DNA of 64,000 bases from Cyanobacterium stanieri PCC 7202 (GCA_000317655.1 CP003940.1:2613547-2677546), one strand, 5' to 3'. Counted from the stretch's first letter, positions 27,275 to 37,337 are shown. A program made the numbers and translations. The notes: a model not told the origin generated them from the letters alone.

Positions 27275-29179
27275 ATGGGAAAAGTAGTAGGTATAGATTT
27301 AGGTACAACCAACTCCTGTGTGGCAGTAATGGAAGGGGGTAAACCCGTTGTTATTGCTAACGCAGAGGGTTTTAGAACAACTCCTTCCGTGGTCGCCTAT
27401 GCCAAAAATGGCGATCGCCTCGTAGGACAAATTGCTAAACGTCAAGGGGTAATGAACCCTGAGAACACCTTTTATTCAGTAAAACGTTTCATTGGTAGAA
27501 GACAAGACGAAGTAACCAACGAAACCACCGAAGTATCATACAAAGTATTAAACGTAAACGGTAACGTAAAATTAGATTGTCCCTCCCAAGGCAAACAATT
27601 TGCCCCCGAAGAAATTTCTGCCCAAGTATTACGTAAGTTAGTAGAAGACGCTAGTAAATACCTTGGCGAAACCGTTACCGAGGCAGTAATCACCGTTCCT
27701 GCATACTTCAACGACTCCCAACGTCAAGCCACCAAAGACGCAGGTAAAATCGCAGGGATCGAAGTAAAACGGATTATCAACGAACCCACCGCAGCCTCCC
27801 TAGCCTATGGTTTAGATAAAAAAAGTAACGAAACCATCCTCGTATTTGACTTAGGTGGTGGTACCTTTGACGTATCCGTATTAGAAGTAGGAGACGGTGT
27901 ATTTGAAGTATTAGCCACCTCTGGGGATACCCATTTAGGGGGAGACGACTTCGATAAAAAAATCGTGGACTTCCTCGCCGAGGACTTCAAAGGAAAAGAA
28001 GGTATCGATTTACGTAAAGACAAACAAGCCTTACAACGCTTAACCGAAGCCGCTGAAAAAGCTAAAATCGAACTTTCCAACGTATCTCAAGCAGATATTA
28101 ACCTTCCTTTCATCACCGCCACCCAAGATGGTCCCAAACACTTAGAACTATCTTTAACTAGAGCTAAATTTGAAGAAATTTGTGCTGATCTTATTGATCG
28201 TTGTGCTATCCCCGTCCAAAACGCCCTCAAAGACGCTAAATTAAGCCCTAGCGACATTGACGAGGTGGTATTGGTAGGTGGTTCTACCCGTATTCCTGCG
28301 GTTAAGGAAGTGGTTAAAAAAGTGTTAGGTAAAGATCCTAACCAAACTGTTAACCCTGATGAAGTGGTAGCAGTAGGTGCCGCTATCCAAGGGGGTGTAT
28401 TATCTGGGGAAGTTAAGGACATCCTCCTATTAGACGTTACCCCCCTATCCTTGGGTGTGGAAACCCTCGGCGGTGTAATGACCAAAATTATTCCTAGGAA
28501 TACCACCATCCCCACCAAAAAATCTGAAACCTTCTCCACTGCAGTAGATGGTCAAAGTAACGTAGAAATTCATGTCTTACAAGGGGAAAGAGAATTTTCC
28601 AAAGATAACAAGAGTTTGGGAACCTTCCGTTTAGATGGTATTCCTCCTGCACCCCGTGGCGTACCTCAAATTGAAGTAACCTTCGACATCGACGCTAACG
28701 GTATTCTCCATGTAACTGCCAAGGATAAAGGCACTGGTAAAGAGCAATCTATCAGTATTACAGGGGCTTCTACCTTACCCGATGAAGATGTGGAACGTAT
28801 GGTGAAAGAAGCTGAAGCCAATGCCGCCGCTGATAAGGAAAAACGAGAGGGGATCGAACGTAAAAACCAAGCTGACTCCTTAGTATATCAAGCTGAAAAA
28901 CAATTGGGAGAATTAGGCGATAAGGTTTCTGCGGACGATAAAGCTAAGGCTGATGGTTTAATAGCAGATCTCAAAGATGCGGTAGCCAAGGAAGATGATG
29001 AGAAAATTAAAACTGTAATGCCCGAATTACAACAAGTTCTCTATACCATCGGTACTAATGTTTATCAACAGTCTGCTGATGCTGCTGCTCCTGGGGGCGC
29101 TCCTGGGCCTGATGCTTCTGCACCTAACAATGATGGTGATGATGTTATCGATGCGGAGTTTTCTGAAGAAGATAAATAG
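27275..29179 (+). CDS. dnaK: Hsp70 chaperone DnaK
   Basis: The 634-residue Hsp70 begins with [17 protein letters not shown] (phosphate-1, residues 5-21) and contains [29 protein letters not shown]-like [18 protein letters not shown], and [13 protein letters not shown]. The peptide-binding beta domain ([17 protein letters not shown]) and helical lid follow. The Ala/Gly/Pro-rich tail ends [13 protein letters not shown]. Among the cyanobacterial paralogues this resembles the general DnaK2 type. Start is ATG. No CIRCE element (HrcA operator) was found in the 157 bases upstream, and no grpE or dnaJ is adjacent. A terminator follows at 29214. Confidence 0.95.
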   Translation: MGKVVGIDLGTTNSCVAVMEGGKPVVIANAEGFRTTPSVVAYAKNGDRLVGQIAKRQGVMNPENTFYSVKRFIGRRQDEVTNETTEVSYKVLNVNGNVKLDCPSQGKQFAPEEISAQVLRKLVEDASKYLGETVTEAVITVPAYFNDSQRQATKDAGKIAGIEVKRIINEPTAASLAYGLDKKSNETILVFDLGGGTFDVSVLEVGDGVFEVLATSGDTHLGGDDFDKKIVDFLAEDFKGKEGIDLRKDKQALQRLTEAAEKAKIELSNVSQADINLPFITATQDGPKHLELSLTRAKFEEICADLIDRCAIPVQNALKDAKLSPSDIDEVVLVGGSTRIPAVKEVVKKVLGKDPNQTVNPDEVVAVGAAIQGGVLSGEVKDILLLDVTPLSLGVETLGGVMTKIIPRNTTIPTKKSETFSTAVDGQSNVEIHVLQGEREFSKDNKSLGTFRLDGIPPAPRGVPQIEVTFDIDANGILHVTAKDKGTGKEQSISITGASTLPDEDVERMVKEAEANAAADKEKREGIERKNQADSLVYQAEKQLGELGDKVSADDKAKADGLIADLKDAVAKEDDEKIKTVMPELQQVLYTIGTNVYQQSADAAAPGGAPGPDASAPNNDGDDVIDAEFSEEDK

Positions 29180-29204
29180 GTTTTTGATTAAACCAGTTTA
29201 AGTT

Positions 29205-29501
29205 TTACTCAAGGGACGTTGTAAACAACGTCTCTTTTTTCGTTCTTGAGAAATACAAATTACTCAAGTGTAGGAATAATTTAAAGTAATCTGAGTTTGT
29301 GCTTAGGTCATTTGGTAAATCTGTAGCCGCTGCAATAACTCCTAATTCGAGAGCAAGATCATAACAATTTTTTTCTGGGATTTGTGTTGTCTCTAAATGT
29401 TTTTCTAAGGCTTCTATTATTACCTGTTGTTCAGATTTCTGTGTTATCTGGGCGAGTTTTGTTAATTTTTTTTGTAGTGCTTGATTAAAAGTTATATCCA
29501 T
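29205..29501 (-). CDS. Ribbon-helix-helix antitoxin-like protein with altered C-terminus
   Basis: The 98-residue ORF begins MDITFNQALQKKLTKLAQIT, then QQVIIEALEKHLE, a ribbon-helix-helix-like DNA-binding start. CYDLALELGVIAAATDLPNDLSTNSDYF follows, typical (from memory) of cyanobacterial antitoxins that end soon after this point. Here the frame continues for about 24 atypical residues that read through the dnaK terminator hairpin on the opposite strand, so the native C-terminus seems to have been lost by mutation of the stop or a frameshift. No toxin gene is adjacent. It may be a decaying or solitary antitoxin. Confidence 0.5.
   Translation of the reverse strand: MDITFNQALQKKLTKLAQITQKSEQQVIIEALEKHLETTQIPEKNCYDLALELGVIAAATDLPNDLSTNSDYFKLFLHLSNLYFSRTKKETLFTTSLE
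29214..29240 (+). terminator. dnaK terminator
   Basis: GACGTTG (29215-29221) pairs with CAACGTC (29226-29232) over loop TAAA and is followed by TCTTTTTTC. It is oriented with dnaK, about 35 bases after its stop. The same bases encode the odd C-terminal residues of the minus-strand antitoxin-like ORF. Confidence 0.9.
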
Positions 29502-29674
29502 GAGTGTAGGTAAAAAATAAAGAGTAATGATACTACATTCAATTTTAGCTTGAGCAAAGATTCTTTTTTCTAATGTTTTCGTGAGACGATCGCACCTTAC
29601 CCTTTCCTTGGGTCGCTATGGATAAATAATATTATTATTAACCTATAGCACCAAAAAATTCATAGCTAAATATT

Positions 29675-30019
29675 ATGACTGAATCAGAAAAAAAAGATAC
29701 CCCAGTTACCAGCAATCAAGAAGCAAGTGAATCCATTGACAAACCCATAACCCCCACCCGTTGTTTTACTGGGGGAGCAATTTCTGGACTATTGGCGATC
29801 GCCGCTTATCTACTCACAAAATCTGTAGTTCTAACCTATGCGGATGTCCCGATCAATTTTAATAACCCCATGGCTGCTCGTATCGCTTCCACCGTCAGAA
29901 CTCTGGTCATGGGTATTACCACCATGGCAACCTTTGTCTTTGTCATGGTAACTATCGGCTTATTCGCCCTTGGCATTAAGTTAATATTTCAAAATCAAAC
30001 TACTAACCCCGACTCCTAA
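29675..30019 (+). CDS. DUF3082 membrane protein
   Basis: The 114-residue protein has a polar Ser/Thr/Glu-rich N-terminus, then two clear membrane helices (about 33-50, GGAISGLLAIAAYLLTKSV; about 80-105, MGITTMATFVFVMVTIGLFALGI) separated by NNPMAARIASTVRTLV. This pattern matches the cyanobacterial DUF3082 family, whose function is unknown. Start is ATG. It opens a run of small cyanobacterial genes (DUF2605, DUF2973) on the same strand, with gaps of about 100 and 70 bases. Confidence 0.8.
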   Translation: MTESEKKDTPVTSNQEASESIDKPITPTRCFTGGAISGLLAIAAYLLTKSVVLTYADVPINFNNPMAARIASTVRTLVMGITTMATFVFVMVTIGLFALGIKLIFQNQTTNPDS

Positions 30020-30115
30020 AAACAATTCTGAGAAAATATTATTATTTATGTAAATTTATGTAAAGTTTGTTAGGATCAAAGATAGAGTAGTAATATATAG
30101 ATATATAAAAACAAT

Positions 30116-30436
30116 ATGCAACCATCTCAACCAACAGAAAAAGAGCTACTAGCAAAGGTTCTTGTGCCTTTACTAGAAGATTTCCAATATTGGTTTTCTC
30201 GCTCTCTGTCTTTATTAGAATCTGAGAGAATCACCTTTTTATCAGAACAAGAGCAAAACGATTTAATCGCCAGAATAAAAAGTTCTCAGGAAGAAGTAAG
30301 AACAGCCTCAATGTTATTTAGAGTAACCGATGGACAGGCTGGAGTCGATACAAAAGTGTTGATGCCTTGGCATAGCCTAGTGGCGGAATGCTGGAGTGTT
30401 GCCCGTAGATGGCGCCAAGAAAAAGGACAAAATTAA
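30116..30436 (+). CDS. DUF2605 protein
   Basis: The soluble 106-residue helical protein has the DUF2605 pattern LLAKVLVPLLEDFQYWFSRSLSLLE followed by a basic/acidic helix and MPWHSLVAECWSVARRWR (motifs given as locations, about 11-35 and 83-100). The family is limited to cyanobacteria and chloroplast-related lineages and has no known function. It precedes a DUF2973 gene by 73 bases. The two families are neighbours in other cyanobacteria, which suggests they work together (inference). Confidence 0.8.
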   Translation: MQPSQPTEKELLAKVLVPLLEDFQYWFSRSLSLLESERITFLSEQEQNDLIARIKSSQEEVRTASMLFRVTDGQAGVDTKVLMPWHSLVAECWSVARRWRQEKGQN

Positions 30437-30509
30437 ATTTTTCTAAATCAATCAAATTAACAAACTATTTTTTAATAACCATTACAAATAAATCTGAGGG
30501 AAATTTTTA

Positions 30510-30818
30510 ATGTTACATCTAATTTATATTCTAGCCTTTACTGTAATTGCTTTTTTTGCCATTAGCAATTTAATTCGTAGTCTAATAACTATCAGCGGTG
30601 ACTCTCAGAGAGGTTCTTGGACTGATACCCCCCGACCTATGAAAAAATCCCAATCTTACCAAGCTCCTCATCCTGAATTATTGGACAATAATGGAGATCC
30701 CGTGGATGAGCCTTTATTGGTGATTCGGTCTGTTTCTGTAGAAGATGCCCGTCAAAGATTGGATTCTATATATCAGTCTTCTCCCGGACAAACCAGACAA
30801 CCTGAAGAGGACAGTTAG
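30510..30818 (+). CDS. DUF2973 membrane-anchored protein
   Basis: The 102-residue protein has an N-terminal membrane helix (LHLIYILAFTVIAFFAISNLI, reported as residues 2-22), then a cytosolic, Pro-rich tail with HPELLDNNGDPVDEPLL and SVEDARQRLDSIYQSSPG. This matches the cyanobacterial DUF2973 family of unknown function. Start is ATG with GAGGG ten bases upstream. It ends in TAG immediately before a five-unit GATAATT heptamer array. Confidence 0.8.
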   Translation: MLHLIYILAFTVIAFFAISNLIRSLITISGDSQRGSWTDTPRPMKKSQSYQAPHPELLDNNGDPVDEPLLVIRSVSVEDARQRLDSIYQSSPGQTRQPEEDS

Positions 30819-30853
30819 GATAATTGATAATTGATAATTAATAATGGATAATT
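30819..30853 (+). repeat. Heptamer array (GATAATT), five units
   Basis: The five units are GATAATT, GATAATT, GATAATT, AATAATG and GATAATT in exact seven-base register, starting on the base after the DUF2973 stop codon. Similar AT-class arrays occur at 39351 and 40334. Confidence 0.8.
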
Positions 30854-30886
30854 AAAGCTAATGTAATTTTTTCTTTACTTTGCTTT

Positions 30887-31564
30887 ATGGTAATCACTGC
30901 GGCGGATGTTAACATAGCTGAATATATAGATCATTCCCTACTCAATCCCTCGGCAACTATCAAGGATGTGGAATTGTGTTGTAATCAGGCCATTGATTGT
31001 GGTTTCCCTGTGGTATGTGTTTATCCTGTCCATGTCAAAAGGGCTGTTTCCCTGCTCCATACCCAAAAGATTAGGGTGGCGACGGTGGTAGGTTTTCCTA
31101 CGGGGGCAAATACTCCGGGGGTGAAACTCCATGAAGCCCGGGAAGCGACTAATTATGGGGCTACGGAGTTGGACGTGGTAATCAATTTAGGCTGGTTAAA
31201 GTCTGGTAAATTGGACTGGATTCATAAGGAAATAGCATCCATTTGTGAGGAAACAGGGGTAACTGTTAAGGCGATTTTAGAAACCACTCGTTTGAGCGAT
31301 GAAGAGAAGCAAATGGCGGCGGAAGTTTGTTTGGATGCGGGGGTTAGTTTCTTAAAAACCAGTACGGGTTGGTTTGGGGGAGCTACGGTGGAGGATGTGG
31401 CTTTTTTACATCGCATTAGCAAGGGAAGAGTCGGTATTAAGGCATCTGGGGGTATTAAGGATTTGGAAAGTGCGATCGCCCTTATCAATGCAGGGGCAAC
31501 CCGTCTCGGTACTTCTAAGGGAGTAGAAATAGTTAGACAACAAAAGGAAAATGTAGATGGTTAG
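30887..31564 (+). CDS. deoC: Deoxyribose-phosphate aldolase
   Basis: This class I aldolase splits 2-deoxyribose 5-phosphate into acetaldehyde and glyceraldehyde 3-phosphate. At 225 residues it has the usual TIM-barrel length. Motifs are [11 protein letters not shown] at the N-terminus, [32 protein letters not shown], the Schiff-base lysine region [16 protein letters not shown], and [12 protein letters not shown]. Start is ATG. rnc follows on the same strand about 140 bases later. No other deo genes are adjacent. Confidence 0.95.
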   Translation: MVITAADVNIAEYIDHSLLNPSATIKDVELCCNQAIDCGFPVVCVYPVHVKRAVSLLHTQKIRVATVVGFPTGANTPGVKLHEAREATNYGATELDVVINLGWLKSGKLDWIHKEIASICEETGVTVKAILETTRLSDEEKQMAAEVCLDAGVSFLKTSTGWFGGATVEDVAFLHRISKGRVGIKASGGIKDLESAIALINAGATRLGTSKGVEIVRQQKENVDG

Positions 31565-31704
31565 GTTTTAGCCTGAATTTTTGGAAAAATCAATTATTAA
31601 TTGTTCACACCCTAATCCCCGCCTTCACCAGAAAATGTTATCATATAAGATCATAGTTGAACTATTCCCAAGAGAAGTTCCGCAGATTTCAAAAACATAG
31701 TCTA

Positions 31705-32445
31705 ATGACAATAACTGATCCTCGTCGTCGCATAGAGTTACAAAAATTATTAAAAAAATTAGGTTTAATCGATCTGTCAAAAGTTAACTGGACATTACTA
31801 GATACAGCCCTAACTCATCCCAGCGTTTCCCAAAAAAATAATTACGAACAATTAGAATTTGTTGGTGATGCCGTGGTGAGATTAGCCGCCGCCGAATTAC
31901 TCAAAGAAACCTATCCCCATTTACCTGTGGGAGAATATGCCGCCATTCGCTCCGTAATTGTGAGCGATCGCTTTTTAGCCGAAGTTGCCGAACAGTATGG
32001 CGTAGAAATGTATTTACTCATTACCCCCAATGTAAGGGGCGATCGCATGGGGCGCATATCCCGTCTAGCCGATGCCTTTGAAGCCATCCTCGGGGCTTTA
32101 TATGAAAGTACCAAAACCATGGAATTGATTCGCTACTGGCTCGACCCCATCCTATCAGAAAAAGCCGCTCAGGTTCACGCTGACCCAGCCAGACAAAACT
32201 ATAAGGATGCCCTACAAGAATGGACTCAAAGGGTGCATAAATCATTACCCACCTACATTGTCCAAGAACATCGTCTGAATAAAGGGGAAGAAAATGAGCG
32301 TTTCTTGGCACAGGTATGGTTAAAAGATCAAATGTTAGGAGAAGGTAGAGGTGCCACCAAAAAAGCATCCCACCAAGCCGCCGCTAAACAGGCATTTTAT
32401 GCCTTTGTCAATCAAGACAACATTTCCTCTAGTCCCAAAAAATAG
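31705..32445 (+). CDS. rnc: Ribonuclease III
   Basis: The 246-residue dsRNA-specific endonuclease has an N-terminal RNase III domain with signature EQLEFVGDAVVRL and the second acidic motif DAFEAILGALYE, then a C-terminal dsRNA-binding domain (NYKDALQEWTQ to GRGATKKASHQAAAKQAFYAF). It processes rRNA and mRNA duplexes. The frame opens at TTG 31657, but ATG 31705 (MTITDPRRRIELQ) gives the normal N-terminus. It is one of two RNase III-fold enzymes in the window, with mini-III at 24489. A hairpin follows at 32457. Confidence 0.93.
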   Translation: MTITDPRRRIELQKLLKKLGLIDLSKVNWTLLDTALTHPSVSQKNNYEQLEFVGDAVVRLAAAELLKETYPHLPVGEYAAIRSVIVSDRFLAEVAEQYGVEMYLLITPNVRGDRMGRISRLADAFEAILGALYESTKTMELIRYWLDPILSEKAAQVHADPARQNYKDALQEWTQRVHKSLPTYIVQEHRLNKGEENERFLAQVWLKDQMLGEGRGATKKASHQAAAKQAFYAFVNQDNISSSPKK

Positions 32446-32456
32446 TCATTAAAAAA

Positions 32457-32473
32457 GGGCGTAAATTACGCCC
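32457..32473. terminator. Terminator hairpin between rnc and the GST gene
   Basis: GGGCGTAA and TTACGCCC are perfect complements, giving GGGCGT and ACGCCC stems after loop closure. A six-base A-run precedes the stem, which is a T-run for minus-strand transcription, so it best serves the GST gene. Use by rnc is possible. Confidence 0.7.
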
Positions 32474-32484
32474 CTTAATATTAA

Positions 32485-33276
32485 CTATTCAATTTCGATA
32501 GAAGTAGGTTTATCATCACCATTACTACTACCATTACCACGGTTAGAATTGTCTAAAGGTTGACGATATTGGGCATAAAGGCGATCGCGCCATTCAAAGA
32601 AAGGCTCATAAGCACTATTATCAGCCAAACCCGGAATACCTTTACCAGTAACATCCATCGGAAGATCATAATAAGCAACCTCGGGAAATTTAATAATGGT
32701 ACTAAGGGCAGCCACTGTTAAATCAGCCAAAGTAGGTTCATCACCCACCAAATAAGGTTGATTCTGTAAAATCAAACAAAGAGCCTCTAAATCTTGTTTT
32801 AAACCCCTTTGGGCATCTTTATACATATCATTACCAATGGCACCAAGAATATCTCCGGGGATAGAACCCACAATATTTTTCAATAAATCAGGAGTATCAC
32901 TAGGTAAAAAAGAAGTGCGGAAATTTTGATATTGATTAAGAGCACCTAAAAAAGTTTTACGACCCTTCAAACCCAAAGACTCATCCGCCCATTCTTCCAT
33001 TAGCAAACATTGACCCCTGGCCACCGCATCAGTAGGAATAAGGGGTTTTTCAGGATATTTACGATCCAAATACATAGCGATTTCTGTAGAATCACTAATT
33101 ACTGTATCACCATCTTTTAAAACAGGCACTTGTCTTTGTCCAGAAATTTTGAAAACCTCTAGTTGACCAATACCAGGGGTGACCTCAACTTTTTTATATT
33201 CTAAACCTTTGAAATCTAATATTAAACGTACTTTTTCGGAAAATTGCGATAATTCAAATTGATATAGTTCTAACAT
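32485..33276 (-). CDS. Glutathione S-transferase family protein
   Basis: The 263-residue protein has an N-terminal thioredoxin-fold domain (LYQFELSQFSEKVRLIL, GQRQVPVLKDGDTVISDSTEI with the cis-Pro and glutathione Ser/Thr contact) and a C-terminal helical domain (LVGDEPTLADLTVAAL). Glutathione conjugation or peroxide/thiol chemistry is inferred from the fold. The tail is unusually Asn/Ser/Gly-rich (DNSNRGNGSSNGDDK). Start is ATG at 33276. It follows the GluR0-like channel gene on the same strand with an 86-base gap. Confidence 0.88.
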   Translation of the reverse strand: MLELYQFELSQFSEKVRLILDFKGLEYKKVEVTPGIGQLEVFKISGQRQVPVLKDGDTVISDSTEIAMYLDRKYPEKPLIPTDAVARGQCLLMEEWADESLGLKGRKTFLGALNQYQNFRTSFLPSDTPDLLKNIVGSIPGDILGAIGNDMYKDAQRGLKQDLEALCLILQNQPYLVGDEPTLADLTVAALSTIIKFPEVAYYDLPMDVTGKGIPGLADNSAYEPFFEWRDRLYAQYRQPLDNSNRGNGSSNGDDKPTSIEIE

Positions 33277-33362
33277 AAACCGACCTCAGTCTTCATAAAA
33301 CTTAACAACTATACTTTAACTTGTTTTTTCTATTCCTTCCCATTTTGCACTCAGGAAAATTA

Positions 33363-34493
33363 TTAAGGCTGGGAATTGTCAACACCAAACCAACGCTCAT
33401 AAATTTCATCATAGGTTCCATTTTCTCGCAAAGCCAAAATTGCCCGATTAATCTCATTACGGTAGTTACTACCCCTCGGCAGAACAATGGCATAACTTTG
33501 GACATCGAAAGTATTACCAACAATACGAGTATTATTATCCCCATTTTCATTGATCAGATATAGTAAAACAGGCTCATCATAAACCACCGCCTCAATATCT
33601 TGATCTTGTAAAGCCTGATACGCCGAATCAATACTATCGAAAGGAACAACATTGGCTGATATATTTCTCAAAAAAGAAACTGATGTACTGCCTTCCACAG
33701 TCCCCACTGCTCGACCTCTCAAATCATGGTATCCTCGGATGTGACTATCTAATCGATCAACAGTCATAGAAGAACTGATGGAAGCGGTAAAGTAGGAAAT
33801 CAACAATATACCCGCAAACATCCAAATAGTAGCAATAATTCTCCCCCCTGCCGTGGTGGGAGTTTTATCACCATAGCCAACTGTTACCAAAGTTACCACA
33901 GACCACCAAAAAGATTCCCAGATACCTCGCCAATAGTTACGAGGAAACATTTGATGATTTTCTTTTCTTTCAAACAGCCACATTATATGAGCTGCCAAAA
34001 TGGTAAATAGACATAAAACCCCAATAGTTACCCAAAGGGTTGGTACGAGAATATAACTCAGGGCAATTCTCCAAGGGGGAATATTTTCCGCTGATACCAT
34101 GATATTTAATCCCGAATCAAAAAAAGGATGGGAAAAATCAATGACTTGCTCCCTTTCTGATGTCATAGAAATTCCCGCTACGGATACATCAGCCCTACCT
34201 TCAATGACAGAGTTTAGTAATTCTTGAACATTGTCCTCTGGATATAGTTCATATTCTAATTCCAGTTTATTGGCAATGGCATCCCATAAGTCAATGCTAA
34301 ACCCTGAATATTGTTCATTATCTTCTGTGAAAACAAAAGGAGGAAAGGGGCGAGTCGAGACTCTTAGGGGATTGCTATTTTCTTGGGCTATTGAGGGTTT
34401 TAGAGGTATGATTATTGTGCCTAAAATACATATTTTGACGGAGATAATTGTAGTAATTATCTGTCGAAAATTTATTCTTTTAGAGGCAAACAT
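33363..34493 (-). CDS. GluR0-like glutamate-gated potassium channel
   Basis: The 376-residue protein has a signal peptide (about 1-36), then a periplasmic amino-acid-binding fold split by a pore. Lobe 1 is about 43-140 (GFSIDLWDAIANKL, ISMTSERE with ligand Arg114). A membrane section follows: helix 147-175, pore loop with K+ filter TVGYGD (204-209), and helix 217-240. Lobe 2 (DLRGRAVGTVEGSTS, AVVYDEP) continues to the end. This is the two-helix, K+-selective architecture of Synechocystis GluR0, the bacterial relative of animal ionotropic glutamate receptors. Start is ATG at 34493. Ligand specificity is not settled by sequence. Confidence 0.9.
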   Translation of the reverse strand: MFASKRINFRQIITTIISVKICILGTIIIPLKPSIAQENSNPLRVSTRPFPPFVFTEDNEQYSGFSIDLWDAIANKLELEYELYPEDNVQELLNSVIEGRADVSVAGISMTSEREQVIDFSHPFFDSGLNIMVSAENIPPWRIALSYILVPTLWVTIGVLCLFTILAAHIMWLFERKENHQMFPRNYWRGIWESFWWSVVTLVTVGYGDKTPTTAGGRIIATIWMFAGILLISYFTASISSSMTVDRLDSHIRGYHDLRGRAVGTVEGSTSVSFLRNISANVVPFDSIDSAYQALQDQDIEAVVYDEPVLLYLINENGDNNTRIVGNTFDVQSYAIVLPRGSNYRNEINRAILALRENGTYDEIYERWFGVDNSQP

Positions 34494-34588
34494 GGTTTTT
34501 TTTGAGGTAATACTTTGTTTTCATTATACATACTGGAAAATAAGGTGTTTGAGAGGAAAATATGATTAACTGAGTTAAAGTTTTTTCT

Positions 34589-35407
<819 letters not shown>

Positions 35408-35466
35408 TTACTAAGTTATAAAATAGATTAAAATACAATAATAACAGTTACATTAAAAGTGAAGCT

Positions 35467-36135
35467 ATGACCGCAACCATTGACGATGTTTGGGCAATTT
35501 TAGCGGAAGTAACAAAAAAACAAGCTGAATTAGTAGAAGCTCAAAAAGAAACAAAAGAATTATTAAAACAACAATCTCAAGAAACAGATCGACGTTTTAA
35601 AGAAACAGAACAACTATTAAAACAACAATCCGAAGAAACAGATCGACGTTTCAAAGAAACAGATCGACGTTTTAAACAGACTGATAAACAAATTAGTAGG
35701 TTAAGTAAAGAAATCGGTGCTTTGGGGGGGAGATGGGGTCGTTTTGTGGAGAATATGGTAGCTCCTGCCTGTGAAACTATTTTTGCTAGTCGTGGTATTC
35801 CCGTTCATCAAGTATCCCAAAGAGTGAAGAAAAAACTGGATCATAAAACTTTGGAAATAGATATTTTAGTGACTAATGAAAATCACGTTTTGGCGGTGGA
35901 AATCAAGAGTAGTTTGAGTGTGGAAGATGTCAAAGAATTTATTGAAGATTTGAAAGAATTTAGGGAGTTTTTTCCTGAATACCATCAGAAACAATTGTAT
36001 GGAGCGGTGGCAGGAATAGAGCTAGAAGGGGGGGCGGATAAATATGCTTATCGTCAAGGTTTGTATGTTCTAACCCAAGCAGGGGAAACCGTAGGCATTG
36101 TTAATGGGGATAGTTTTCAGCCCAAGAGTTGGTAA
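35467..36135 (+). CDS. Coiled-coil protein with PD-(D/E)xK-like nuclease fold (DUF3782 type)
   Basis: The 222-residue protein has an N-terminal coiled coil (about 10-85) built from repeats. A 54-bp DNA unit occurs twice (starting 35561 and 35615), encoding LLKQQSQETDRRFKET-like segments, and is followed by an extra ETDRRFK copy. The C-terminal domain has LEIDILVTNENHVLAVEIKSS, an E-x-D ... E-x-K pattern of the PD-(D/E)xK nuclease superfamily. Such DUF3782 proteins are abundant in cyanobacteria and vary in repeat number. Whether they cut DNA is unproven. Start is ATG. It converges on nrtD. Confidence 0.78.
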   Translation: MTATIDDVWAILAEVTKKQAELVEAQKETKELLKQQSQETDRRFKETEQLLKQQSEETDRRFKETDRRFKQTDKQISRLSKEIGALGGRWGRFVENMVAPACETIFASRGIPVHQVSQRVKKKLDHKTLEIDILVTNENHVLAVEIKSSLSVEDVKEFIEDLKEFREFFPEYHQKQLYGAVAGIELEGGADKYAYRQGLYVLTQAGETVGIVNGDSFQPKSW

Positions 36136-36171
36136 TGGGTTGTGGAGAATTTTTCCCATCACCATATCTCT

Positions 36172-37167
36172 CTAATTTACTGACTCCACATTATTGGGAC
36201 TAGAAGCGGGACTGTTAGCGAAGGATTGCCACATGGTTACTCCAACAATACCTGCTAAGATAACACCAGCGATCGCCCCTATAATTTTACCTTTATTAAC
36301 AGGTTCCTCCTCCATTTCCACTTCCTCAGCATCACTAGGATCTTCGGAATGGGCATAACGATTATACAAAAAGTCGATAGCTTCATTACGTAACTCATAA
36401 TAACGGGGATCTTCGGTAACTCGATCCCGAATACGAGGACGATCAAAGGGAACCTCCATAATTTCTCCCACCTTGGCACTAGGCCCATTGGTCATCATCA
36501 CGATGCGATCGGCTAAAAATAAGGCTTCATCAATATCATGGGTAATCATTAACACCGTCAAACCATAATCTGCCCAGATTTTTAACAATTCCTCTTGTAA
36601 CTCCTCCTTGGTGATAGCATCAAGCGCCCCGAAAGGTTCATCTAAAATCAACACCTCTGGCTTGATTGCCAAAGCACGGGCGATGGCCACTCTTTGTTTC
36701 ATCCCCCCCGAAATCTGTCCCGGTTTTTTCGTTGCCGCCTCCGTCAATCCCACCATTTCCAGATGATGATTAACAATTTCTTTTTTCTCTAAATCAGACT
36801 TATCACCATATACCGTATTAACAGCCAGATAGATATTATCATAAGCACTCTTCCACGGTAATAAAGAATAGTTTTGAAACACCATCATCCGATCAGGACC
36901 AGGTTCGGTAATAGGTTTATCGTGGAGGGTAACAGTACCACTAGAAGGGCCATGAAATCCAGCCACCATGTTTAAAAGGGTTGATTTACCACAGCCCGAG
37001 TGACCAATGACACAGATAAATTCACCTTTTTTGACCTGAAGATTAACCCCATCCAAAACTACATATTCACCATTTTCTGTAGGATATACCTTAGAAACAT
37101 TACTGATATTTAAAAATGCTTGATCTTCTTTTGATAATTTAACTTGAGAATTTGTCACGGTTTGCAT
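36172..37167 (-). CDS. nrtD: Nitrate ABC transporter ATPase NrtD
   Basis: The 331-residue ATPase has Walker [10 protein letters not shown]-loop [10 protein letters not shown], signature [16 protein letters not shown] and Walker [12 protein letters not shown]. It pairs with NrtC to energise nitrate/nitrite uptake through NrtB. Beyond the ATPase (about residue 275) there is an acidic linker and a hydrophobic C-terminal helix (GKIIGAIAGVILAGIVGVTMW), so the subunit may be membrane-tethered. It is the last gene of nrtABCD, 170 bases after nrtC. No narB follows, since the next gene is convergent. Confidence 0.93.
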   Translation of the reverse strand: MQTVTNSQVKLSKEDQAFLNISNVSKVYPTENGEYVVLDGVNLQVKKGEFICVIGHSGCGKSTLLNMVAGFHGPSSGTVTLHDKPITEPGPDRMMVFQNYSLLPWKSAYDNIYLAVNTVYGDKSDLEKKEIVNHHLEMVGLTEAATKKPGQISGGMKQRVAIARALAIKPEVLILDEPFGALDAITKEELQEELLKIWADYGLTVLMITHDIDEALFLADRIVMMTNGPSAKVGEIMEVPFDRPRIRDRVTEDPRYYELRNEAIDFLYNRYAHSEDPSDAEEVEMEEEPVNKGKIIGAIAGVILAGIVGVTMWQSFANSPASSPNNVESVN

Positions 37168-37337
37168 TGTCCTTATACCTAATTTTTTGTAGAAAAAACT
37201 TTTCTTATGTAATGAAATTAATCAAATAGACATCTTCAAAAATTAATATTTTTGCACCGTATTTCGAGCTTCTAGCCCAATTTATGGATAAGTCTAATGT
37301 TTTTGTTTATTCCCCCCAATGGGGTATCAAGGGGAAT

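Noticed and set aside
28087-28539. 150-codon minus-strand ORF inside dnaK
   Set aside because: Antisense shadow of a highly conserved gene with no RBS or family resemblance.
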